From Candidatus Woesearchaeota archaeon (lineage in GTDB: Archaea > Nanobdellota > Nanobdellia > Woesearchaeales > GW2011-AR4): a stretch of 39,382 nucleotides of DNA. This document shows, in pieces, positions 30,234 through 37,349 of the stretch (the first letter of the stretch is position 1; the number at the start of each line of letters is the position of its first letter). The notes beneath the pieces are model-generated. The model did not search any database. It worked only from the letters and a program-made list of their open reading frames with translations, and was not told where the DNA came from. The DNA is taken from contig JAHWGX010000082.1 in NCBI GenBank assembly GCA_019323655.1, positions 1 to 39,382 on the forward strand, read 5' to 3'. Both the position numbers and the translations under genes were made by a program.

Positions 30234-30737
30234 ATGGACTTTTACAATTCGATAGCAAAAGGCTACGATGAGCTTTATGGAGAAGAGCAGAAGATAAAAT
30301 ATCGAATCATCAAAGAAAACATGGGCATAAAAAACACAGACATTCTGCTTGATGTAGGCTGTGGAACATGTATGGCTGATTTTAACTGCAAAGTTGTTGG
30401 CATAGACCCCTCAATAGAGCTGCTGAAGAAAAACAATAAAGCCAAAACAGGCAAACTAAAAAGTAAAATAATGGCAAGAGCTGAAAACCTGCCTTTTAAG
30501 GGCTGTGTTTTTGACAAAGTCATTTCAGTTACCTCTGCCCATAATTTTGAGGATATAGAAAAAGGGATAAAAGAGATAAACCGGGTGGGAAAGAAAGATT
30601 TTGCCTTCAGCATTCTGAAAAAAAGCAGTAAATTCCCTGCTGTTGAAAAACTTATAAAAAAAACCTTTACTGTCAGAAAGATATTTGACGGGGAAAAAGA
30701 CCTTATTTTTATTTGCACCCGCAAGGTTTTTAAATAA
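30234..30737 (+). CDS. Class I SAM-dependent methyltransferase, 167 aa
   Basis: MDFYNSIAKGYDELYGEEQ is the typical start of UbiE-like methyltransferases. Motif I is LLDVGCGTCMADF (residues about 38-50), then VVGIDPS (about 54-60), and AENLPFKGCVFDKVISV (about 82-98). It is somewhat short; the C-terminal part is reduced. TATA-like AAATTATATACTT lies about 25-30 bases before the ATG, so a leaderless message is likely. The substrate is unknown. tRNA-His follows in the same direction. Confidence 0.85.
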   Translation: MDFYNSIAKGYDELYGEEQKIKYRIIKENMGIKNTDILLDVGCGTCMADFNCKVVGIDPSIELLKKNNKAKTGKLKSKIMARAENLPFKGCVFDKVISVTSAHNFEDIEKGIKEINRVGKKDFAFSILKKSSKFPAVEKLIKKTFTVRKIFDGEKDLIFICTRKVFK

Positions 30738-30794
30738 AAGAGGACTTTCTTGGCATAACCCCACCTAGCTCAACGGCTAGAGCGCACGGCTGTG

Positions 30795-30863
30795 CCTTTA
30801 TGGAGCTAAAGTTGTGCTCTACGACCCAATGCAAATGGCTAGGAATGACTTAGAGTCAGTCGT
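30795..30863 (+). other. tRNA-His intron 1 (anticodon loop)
   Basis: About 69 bases between anticodon GTG and the 3' anticodon stem. Placing the junction so that the loop reads CTGTGGA gives the usual tRNA-His loop (position 36/37); 37/38 is one base away. Contains a GACT/AGTC hairpin near its 3' end. No reading frame inside. Confidence 0.7.
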
Positions 30864-30880
30864 GACCGTGAGGTTGCTGG

Positions 30881-30904
30881 AGAGACTAAAAAAGTCTTGG
30901 CAAA
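30881..30904 (+). other. tRNA-His intron 2 (T-arm)
   Basis: The 24 bases AGAGACT-aaaaa-AGTCTTGGCAAA separate the 5' T-stem strand GCTGG from the T-loop TTCAAAT. An internal AGACT/AGTCT hairpin holds the junctions together. The second copy of the tRNA 3' end at 31629-31663 lacks this insert exactly, supporting the intron reading. Confidence 0.7.
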
Positions 30905-30932
30905 TTCAAATCCGGCGGTGGGGATTCAAAGG

Positions 30933-30961
30933 GGAGCCATGAACATTCATGGTTCCTTTTT
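30933..30961 (+). terminator. Hairpin terminator after tRNA-His
   Basis: GGAGCCATGAA pairs with TTCATGGTTCC (one G-U pair) and is followed by TTTTT. It begins 8 bases after the tRNA 3' end, so the endonuclease gene that follows needs its own promoter. Confidence 0.65.
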
Positions 30962-31009
30962 ATTTCTTAAAAACCATTAATTTTTATTCTCCAAAAATAA
31001 GTCAATTTT

Positions 31010-31627
31010 ATGAGAATTAAAAAATTAAAGTTTGGTTTTGGAAAATTAACAAAAGAGAAAGCCAGAATAATCGCTCATTTAATTGGAGATGGTGCTCACT
31101 ACAAGACAAAACATGATTATGTGTTAAAATATGAAGTCAGGGATGAGGAATCCCTTAAGCAGTTTAATGATGATATTATCCAAGTATACGGGCTTAAACC
31201 TTCTTGGGAATGGAATACTTCTGGAATAACTGGAGAACCTATTAAATTTGTCAGGTTGAGAGCAAAATTGGCTTTTGAAGATTTAGCAAAGTACGCAACT
31301 TATTTTTCAAAAGACTGGGAATTAAAGCCTTTATTAACCAAGGCTCCTAAAGAAATTAAGAGAGAATTCTTAAAAGCATTATTTGACGATGAGGGGAGTG
31401 TAAGAAGCAGATATGAAATTTACCTTTATTCTATAAATAAAAATGGGCTTAATCAAATAAAAAATATGCTTAATGAATTTGAAATTGATTCTAGGATTAA
31501 ACCCGGATTTGGGCAAAGGAAAAATGTTTATGCTTTAATAATTAATGATTTAAAATCGTTTCACGCCAAAATTGGATTTAATTTAAAGAGGAAACAAGAA
31601 AGACTGGAAAGATTTACTGGAATATAA
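31010..31627 (+). CDS. LAGLIDADG homing endonuclease, 205 aa
   Basis: Two LAGLIDADG helices are present: ARIIAHLIGDGAHY (residues about 18-31) and REFLKALFDDEGSVR (about 122-136), each with the acidic catalytic residue, so it is a single-chain two-motif enzyme of normal size. It is free-standing rather than inside a tRNA intron or intein as read here. It starts 85 bases after tRNA-His and its stop is 1 base before a second copy of the tRNA-His 3' end. It probably cleaves, or once cleaved, the tRNA-His gene region. Confidence 0.9.
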   Translation: MRIKKLKFGFGKLTKEKARIIAHLIGDGAHYKTKHDYVLKYEVRDEESLKQFNDDIIQVYGLKPSWEWNTSGITGEPIKFVRLRAKLAFEDLAKYATYFSKDWELKPLLTKAPKEIKREFLKALFDDEGSVRSRYEIYLYSINKNGLNQIKNMLNEFEIDSRIKPGFGQRKNVYALIINDLKSFHAKIGFNLKRKQERLERFTGI

Positions 31628-31628
31628 A

Positions 31629-31663
31629 AGGTTCCTGGTTCAAATCCGGGGGGTGGGGATTCT
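31629..31663 (+). repeat. Second copy of the tRNA-His 3' end
   Basis: AGGTT-CCTGG-TTCAAAT-CCGGG-G-GGTGGGG-ATTC, compared with AGGTT-GCTGG-[24 b]-TTCAAAT-CCGGC-GGTGGGG-ATTC in the tRNA. Match extends 4 bases beyond the mature tRNA. It carries one extra G before the acceptor strand and lacks intron 2. Direct orientation. With the tRNA it brackets the LAGLIDADG gene. Confidence 0.82.
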
Positions 31664-31689
31664 TTTTTTGGTTGGCATCAAATTTATCC

Positions 31690-32718
31690 CTAAACTAGAA
31701 GGCCTCCGAAAGCCGTAGACAGAATTTTCATGAAGAGAAGATACATCAGCAAAGATCCTATCAGGAAGATAGGTATGTACTTTAATCCGCTTTTGATATT
31801 TCCCTTTTCTACAATAGAGACAATCAGGGAAGAAAAAAAGGAGATTATAGACAGTCCTGCCAGCGAAAAATATCTGAAGTGGTCCGGGTTTACAGTTCCC
31901 TCAGTAATGCTGATGGACAGGGCAGCTGTTGCACTCTTTCCAACTGACATTGTAGACACAAAGTTTAGGATGACCTTTAAAAGATGGTACGACAGGGAAA
32001 AAAGCAGCGGAGCAATGAAGATTACTATTGCAGATATAAAAATTATGTAAGCAATGGCAGAAGCGGATATTTCCTCTTTCAGGCTTTTTGTTTCCTTGAT
32101 GTCTTCTACCAGCTTGTCTATAAGGCCTGCTATCTGCCCGCCGCTTCCAAGTTCAGTTATGATTAAGTCCATTGACCTTCTCAGCATTGGGCTGTTGTAT
32201 TTTTCCCCTAATTCATGCAGGGCTTCGCCAACATCGTGGCCAGTCATTATTTTCTTTGACACCTCAGCCATTTCACTTGCCAAAATTGTGAATCTTGGCT
32301 TTATTGCGCCCAGCAAAGCTCTCTCGAATGACATCCCCCCTCTCAGGTTGGATGAAACCATCTGCAGAAAGTCCGGAAAAACATCCTCCATTTTCCTTGT
32401 TCTTTTGTATATCTGCAAATCCACATAAAAATAGACCAGCAGAATGAAGAGTGTTGCCAATGAAATCTGGACTATAAACCATATTAGGGCTGACGCAATC
32501 AGCAGAAACAAGGGGGAATGTTCTGTAAGAAAGGGGTACACCAAAATCAGGTAAGTAACTGCTGTTATGAGCGCAGTTAAATAGAACAAAGCCCCAAAGA
32601 ATTTGTAGGGAACCTCATATATTCCGGCTTTGAGCAGGAAGAGCCTTAAGTGTGGTATGGCCCTTTCAGGCACAAAAGCCTTGCCGAATTCTTCCAGATA
32701 AATAATTTTAAATTCCAT
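31690..32718 (-). CDS. Type II/IV secretion (FlaJ/TadC-like) membrane platform protein, 342 aa
   Basis: Several membrane helices (about residues 40-60, 72-100, 220-242, 278-300, 308-330) surround a cytoplasmic T2SSF-type domain: FPDFLQMVSSNLRGGMSFERALL ... ASEMAEVSKKIMTGHDVGEALHELGEK ... SGGQIAGLIDKLVEDIKE. Last gene of an operon with a second platform protein and the assembly ATPase. Builds a type IV pilus-like or archaellum-like filament. Confidence 0.87.
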   Translation of the reverse strand: MEFKIIYLEEFGKAFVPERAIPHLRLFLLKAGIYEVPYKFFGALFYLTALITAVTYLILVYPFLTEHSPLFLLIASALIWFIVQISLATLFILLVYFYVDLQIYKRTRKMEDVFPDFLQMVSSNLRGGMSFERALLGAIKPRFTILASEMAEVSKKIMTGHDVGEALHELGEKYNSPMLRRSMDLIITELGSGGQIAGLIDKLVEDIKETKSLKEEISASAIAYIIFISAIVIFIAPLLFSLSYHLLKVILNFVSTMSVGKSATAALSISITEGTVNPDHFRYFSLAGLSIISFFSSLIVSIVEKGNIKSGLKYIPIFLIGSLLMYLLFMKILSTAFGGLLV

Positions 32719-32752
32719 TTTAGATTTTTAACTCTTTGCTTGCTTGCATCCA

Positions 32753-33577
32753 TCACACATTTACAACAGGCCTTATAGTTTTGAATATAGACATAAACAA
32801 GAACTGGATTATAACCATGAAAAATATCATAACCGCAAAGTGGCTTAAGGTTATGGTGAAGTTAATAAAGCTTGAAAAAACGATGAACAGGGTCATGCCA
32901 ATTGAAGGCATGACTACTGCGCCAAGCATATAAAAAATGACAATAGTGTTCAGCTTTTTCCCGTATTTCTGGATTTCAAGGCTCTGCTCCTTCCTTATCT
33001 CATCGAGCACAGAGCTTAAAGGTTTTGTAACGTCTATTCCCAGTTCCAATGCATTCTTAACGTGGAACAGTATCCTCCTGAATTTTTCAGAAGGGGAGTA
33101 ATTCATGGCATTTTCCAATGCCATTTCCAAGGAACTGCCAGTGTTAATGTCATTGACTATCTCTTTCATGTATTTTGAGGCCACGCCATAGCTCTTGGTA
33201 GTGTCTATTAAGGCGTTGAGCAGCGGCCTTCCGGAATAAAGCTTTATGAGGAGGTATTGCCCTGCAAACAAAACCTCACGGTCAATTTCTTTTTGCCTTT
33301 GGTATATCCTTGCTTTAACCTTCAGGAACATAAAGCCGAAAACCAGCGCAAAGAAAGGAATAAAAGCAGCCAGAATAAAAATTAATGGTACCCCTGCCTT
33401 GCTTCCTATGAAAAAAAAAATGACTGTCAATGCCAAGGAAAAAAGCAATGATGACTTCAAATTTTCGTAGATAAATTCCTGAGGGGCTTTTCTTATATGC
33501 GCCATCCTAAACTTCTTCTTTAGGTCAGGAAAGAACGAATTTATCCACTGCACAAGCTTGGTTATGGACGCTTTCAT
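32753..33577 (-). CDS. Second T2SSF-domain (FlaJ/TadB-like) platform protein, 274 aa
   Basis: Membrane helices at about residues 45-62, 66-85, 215-235 and 240-265 flank one T2SSF domain (LFAGQYLLIKLYSGRPLLNALIDTTK ... DINTGSSLEMALENAMNYSPSEK ... ELGIDVTKPLSSVLDEIRKEQ). The pair of platform proteins resembles TadB/TadC organisation. It starts 2 bases after the ATPase stop, so it is coupled. Confidence 0.85.
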   Translation of the reverse strand: MKASITKLVQWINSFFPDLKKKFRMAHIRKAPQEFIYENLKSSLLFSLALTVIFFFIGSKAGVPLIFILAAFIPFFALVFGFMFLKVKARIYQRQKEIDREVLFAGQYLLIKLYSGRPLLNALIDTTKSYGVASKYMKEIVNDINTGSSLEMALENAMNYSPSEKFRRILFHVKNALELGIDVTKPLSSVLDEIRKEQSLEIQKYGKKLNTIVIFYMLGAVVMPSIGMTLFIVFSSFINFTITLSHFAVMIFFMVIIQFLFMSIFKTIRPVVNV

Positions 33578-33579
33578 CT

Positions 33580-35037
33580 TTAAGCAGTACTTTTAAACTT
33601 TTTTTTCATGTAATACCGGGACATAATCATTCCTATTTTGTTAACGTCATTTATATTGCCCTTCACCAGCCACTTCAGGATATCCATCTTTTCTTTAATG
33701 TCTTTTTCTATGTCTTCCTTTGAAAGTCCTGTGTAGAGGTTTAATGTTTCAAGAATTGTAGAAGGCTCATTAACTTTTTCAAGGTTGTCTCTCACTGCAT
33801 TGAACTGCATGATTGCATTTACATCCCCGCTTTGCGTTATTTCTCCTATCTGCAATGTTCTTCTTTTTCCGTTTCTCCTGTTTATGTGCTGGACTATTAT
33901 CAATGACAGGGCTGAAAGAATCTGCTTCGGGAGCTCTATAGGAGGCTGTGTCAGCCTGTTGATAGTTTCCCTTAAATTGTTTGCGTGCAATGTTCCGTAG
34001 ACGCTGTGGCCGGTATGCATCGCCTCAAAAAGGACTTCTGCCTCTTTTCTCCTCCTAATTTCACCGACTAGAATCCTGTCAGGCCTCATTCTCAGCGAGT
34101 TTACCACCAGGTCAATCATGTCTATCCCACCTTTTCCTTCAGGATTCGGCAGCCTTGTTTCCATGGGAACCCAGTGGATAATGTTTGGGAGGGTTAATTC
34201 CCGCGTATCTTCCATGGATATTATTCTTTGGTTTGGTGGGAAGAAATTTGCAACTACATTAAGCATAGAGGTTTTTCCGGAAGCTGTGCCTCCGGTAATA
34301 ATTATGGAAAGCTCGTTTTGAACAGCCATCCACACTAAAGCAGCAGCTTCATAAGATATAGTGTTTTCTTTGAGAAAATCAGTTATTGTCCAGGGCTTTA
34401 CAGCAAATTTTCTTATTGTTATTGTGTTGCCTTTGGAAGAAATAGGGCTTAAGGTGGCATTTACCCTGTCTCCGGTCTTTAGGTGGGCATCCATCAAAGG
34501 GTTTAATGTGGTTATTTCCTTGCCGACATCCCTACCCACAATTGTTGAGTAGTACCTTATCCTGTTTTCAGTAGGAATCTTCAGGTTGGTCTTAAGCCAG
34601 CCATATTTCCTGTGATAAACCCACAGCGGCTCTTCCGCATTGTTGACTACAATCTCCTCAAGGCTCTCGTCTTTAAGCAGAACTTCAATATTTCCCAGCC
34701 CTATATTCTGCTGCAGAATATAATTTATGAGCATATCCATGGTTTTTTTGTTTGCAGTGGGAAAATATTTATGCAGCAGTATCAGTATGCTTCTCTTAAA
34801 CTGGGTTTGTATGTTGGAGGATTCAAGCGATTCGTCCTCTTTGATGTTTTCTATCTCCTGGGAAACAAACTCTTCCCTGATCTTTTCAAGAATTATCCTT
34901 GTAGTTTCGCTTATATTTGTTATTGATATGCTGTAGATAGGAACAGGCTCATTTTCATCAGAATAGATAACAATGCTCATTACTATATCATTTACGTTTA
35001 GCTCATAAGAATCCACAATTTTTCTCACAGCATCCAC
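33580..35037 (-). CDS. Type II/IV secretion-pilus assembly ATPase (FlaI/TadA/GspE family), 485 aa
   Basis: ATP-driven motor of filament assembly. N-terminal domain (about 1-150), then the core with Walker A SIIITGGTASGKTSML (about 250-265), Asp box SMEDTRELTLPN, Walker B region RMRPDRILVGEIRRRKEAE (about 317-335) and the His box AMHTGHSVYGTLHAN (about 340-354). GTG start with GGGGTG 7 bases upstream. It heads the operon with the two platform proteins; the pilin-like proteins at 2785-4394 are possible substrates. Confidence 0.93.
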   Translation of the reverse strand: MDAVRKIVDSYELNVNDIVMSIVIYSDENEPVPIYSISITNISETTRIILEKIREEFVSQEIENIKEDESLESSNIQTQFKRSILILLHKYFPTANKKTMDMLINYILQQNIGLGNIEVLLKDESLEEIVVNNAEEPLWVYHRKYGWLKTNLKIPTENRIRYYSTIVGRDVGKEITTLNPLMDAHLKTGDRVNATLSPISSKGNTITIRKFAVKPWTITDFLKENTISYEAAALVWMAVQNELSIIITGGTASGKTSMLNVVANFFPPNQRIISMEDTRELTLPNIIHWVPMETRLPNPEGKGGIDMIDLVVNSLRMRPDRILVGEIRRRKEAEVLFEAMHTGHSVYGTLHANNLRETINRLTQPPIELPKQILSALSLIIVQHINRRNGKRRTLQIGEITQSGDVNAIMQFNAVRDNLEKVNEPSTILETLNLYTGLSKEDIEKDIKEKMDILKWLVKGNINDVNKIGMIMSRYYMKKKFKSTA

Positions 35038-35137
35038 TGCATTTCACCCCTTTTTGAGCACTCAAATATGCTTCTTATTTTTAAACTTTGTTAATTTTTT
35101 TGATGGTTTATGGGATTTAAAATGATTTTTGGGCGTT

Positions 35138-37348
35138 TTATTCCATAGGAACTGCGCTCCACAAAGTCCAGTCATTGCTTGGAGCATAAGGCCCGAATAC
35201 AAAATAGGGAGGCCTGTTTTGCCCGAAATATGAGTACTGCACATCCGACCATCTTTGGGGAACCTGCGGGCCTCCAGCTCCCATGCCGTACACATGGCTT
35301 CCGAATAATCTCCACGTTTTCATCAGCCCATGAAAATCGCTTAAGTCAGTTGTTGCATCTGCGCCAGGCTCAACAGTAATAGCCCTGTCGTAACCGTATT
35401 TTTTTAGTATTGAAACTACCTCTTTTATCGGGGCATTTCCCTGTCCAGGGCTTAAATGCTCATCCTGATAGCCAAAATTGTCAGCCAGATGGACGTTTCC
35501 AATCATATTGTCTTTTGCCAGGCTCTCAACCTGCTTTAGGTACCAGTCCTTAACTTTGTTGTCATTTTGCTCCCTTGTAAGTTTTGGGTCCTCCTGCCAG
35601 TATTTTTTCCACATGTTTAAATGGCCAGTGTCCAATGTCGCTTTAATATGCCTCTCAGCAATTTTTTCCGCTTCCTCTTGGCTTACCCCTGCATAAAACG
35701 GATTTTCCTGTAGCATACCCTTCTTTCCAGGGACCATTGCTTCCTCTAATTTATCTTTGTCCATTTCAGTAGGTTTTCTGCTGATACCAAGCTGTATTTT
35801 AGGCTCTGTAAGCAGCTCAACCATCTTCTCCCTAGATTTTTTTATGATCCACTTTAGCTCTTCCAAGTTTCCTCCAAACCTTTCGGGGAATAAATTTTCG
35901 ACAGCGACAACAACAGGATTATTTGCATCTTTTGTCCTGCGCATTGCATGCACTCCTGCTTCAGCATACATCCTCACGCCATGCTGCTCAAGCCTTTTTA
36001 TTGGTGTTATAAGATTTTCTTTTGTCTCAGCAGTGTCCTGCGCTTGCTGTTCCTGGGCTGCTGAAGCCTGTCTTGAAAATTCCAGCCCCTTTTCGTTGTC
36101 TGCTATCAATTTATTAATCATCTCCAAAGGATGCTTTGTGTCGGGGGGCACTAGGCCGGCAGTATGCCCATAAATTGTTTGGTCCTGCTTCATTATCTTC
36201 CATTTTTCTTCTTCAGGGATGCTCTTATCAAGCTTATCATAGAACTCTTTGGCTTTTTTTAACTTTTTTACTATTTCAAGATACAAATCAGTCCTTTCAG
36301 CAAAACTTAATGCCCAACCTCGCGCATGGCCTTCCTGTGTTTCTAAAGTTGCCCTTAAAAACATTTCTTCCGGATAAATCTTTTCATAAAAGTTCAGCTC
36401 TCTCCCTAGTTCTTCCCTTTTGGATTTGTTATATTTCTCTGCCTCTTTTTTGAAATAGTCAAAGTGCTTAAGCTCTGTCAGGAACCTCCCTTTTTTTTCA
36501 TCAAATTCCGGAACCCTGCCTTTCAATGGATCATAAGGTTTTCCTATTTTCCTGTTTTGGTAATCGACGTAATCGCCTTTTTTAACATAGACTCTGGTTC
36601 CTTCGGGCTTTCCAGACGGATCATTCGCCTCTGCGAGATAAGAACAATCTTCTTTTGCTGTTTTCCAGACCGGATAAGAAACAAGCCTGTCCTTCTCAAC
36701 AGTTTCCATTTTCTGGCTTGTTCTTGCATCAAGCAAATCAAATTTTGCGTCAAATTCCTGGGGGTGCGCCTGCTTCACCAACAGCCTTCCGGATTGGTCT
36801 CTTGCTAAATTCATCCTATGAGTTTCATCATCCAGGTGCATATCGGTCATCGGCCTTTCAAATTCTCCTGAATGAACCACAACGCTGCCTCCGCTCCCTG
36901 TATCTGCCTGGAAGTCAATTGCCCTCTTCAGCTCAAACAAATCCTGGTAAGCTCCTGGCACAGAAAAATTTCCCCTTTCATCACGGCCCATCATTCCCAT
37001 AACTCCAAAGCTCGCGTGAGTTGTAAACCTCACTTCATTGGCAAGCTGCATTTCCCTTATAGCCTGCCTTTGGTCCTCTCCTAACATTTCAGGTGTCTGC
37101 TGGTTCCTGTTCCCCATTCTGTAGCCCGGAAACTGGATTTCCAGCTTGCCAGCGCCCATCCTTATTTTTGAATAAATCCCGGCAACATTTGCAGCAGAGA
37201 TTCCCATAGGCACGCTCATTCCTATATCCTGCACTCCCAGATTTACATCCGGCTTGTTTGCCGGCTCCATGCCATAAGCCTCAGGCTCCATGGCATTAAA
37301 ATAATCAACCATGGGGTGGTGCGTGTAATTAAGGTCTCCGAAGTTCAT
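35138..37348 (-). CDS. Large xylose-isomerase-like TIM-barrel protein, 736 aa
   Basis: The core resembles AP-endonuclease-2/xylose-isomerase-like barrels: KLEIQFPG, VRFTTHASFG, SVVVHSGEF, VVAVENLFPERFGG (about residue 497), TLDTGHLNMWKKYW (about 605), IGNVHLADNFGYQDEHLSPGQG (about 645) and DRAITVEPGADA. Conserved His, Glu and Asp residues at strand ends fit a metal-dependent sugar isomerase or endonuclease. A roughly 300-residue Lys/Glu-rich helical segment is inserted in the barrel, making the protein about twice the usual size. It starts 1 base after 37350-38771 ends, so the two are coupled and probably act together. Confidence 0.7.
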   Translation of the reverse strand: MNFGDLNYTHHPMVDYFNAMEPEAYGMEPANKPDVNLGVQDIGMSVPMGISAANVAGIYSKIRMGAGKLEIQFPGYRMGNRNQQTPEMLGEDQRQAIREMQLANEVRFTTHASFGVMGMMGRDERGNFSVPGAYQDLFELKRAIDFQADTGSGGSVVVHSGEFERPMTDMHLDDETHRMNLARDQSGRLLVKQAHPQEFDAKFDLLDARTSQKMETVEKDRLVSYPVWKTAKEDCSYLAEANDPSGKPEGTRVYVKKGDYVDYQNRKIGKPYDPLKGRVPEFDEKKGRFLTELKHFDYFKKEAEKYNKSKREELGRELNFYEKIYPEEMFLRATLETQEGHARGWALSFAERTDLYLEIVKKLKKAKEFYDKLDKSIPEEEKWKIMKQDQTIYGHTAGLVPPDTKHPLEMINKLIADNEKGLEFSRQASAAQEQQAQDTAETKENLITPIKRLEQHGVRMYAEAGVHAMRRTKDANNPVVVAVENLFPERFGGNLEELKWIIKKSREKMVELLTEPKIQLGISRKPTEMDKDKLEEAMVPGKKGMLQENPFYAGVSQEEAEKIAERHIKATLDTGHLNMWKKYWQEDPKLTREQNDNKVKDWYLKQVESLAKDNMIGNVHLADNFGYQDEHLSPGQGNAPIKEVVSILKKYGYDRAITVEPGADATTDLSDFHGLMKTWRLFGSHVYGMGAGGPQVPQRWSDVQYSYFGQNRPPYFVFGPYAPSNDWTLWSAVPME

Positions 37349-37349
37349 T

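Larger units (their letters stand above)
30759..30924 (+). tRNA. tRNA-His (GUG) with two apparent introns
   Basis: Acceptor CCCCACC (30759-30765) pairs with GGTGGGG (30917-30923); D-arm GCTC/GAGC; anticodon stem CACGG (30785-30789) pairs with CCGTG (30866-30870), with anticodon GTG at 30792-30794; variable AGGTT; T-stem GCTGG (30876-30880) pairs with CCGGC (30912-30916) around TTCAAAT. About 69 bases after the anticodon and 24 bases between T-stem and T-loop do not fit and are read as introns. The discriminator is A73 and there is no encoded G-1, unlike most archaeal tRNA-His. TATA-like TTTTTAAATA lies about 28 bases upstream. Confidence 0.8.

Noticed and set aside
31010..31627. LAGLIDADG frame as an intron-encoded gene of tRNA-His
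   Set aside because: The proximal tRNA already folds completely without using the distal 3' segment, and a hairpin terminator separates tRNA and endonuclease; the intron reading is kept only as an alternative in the finding.
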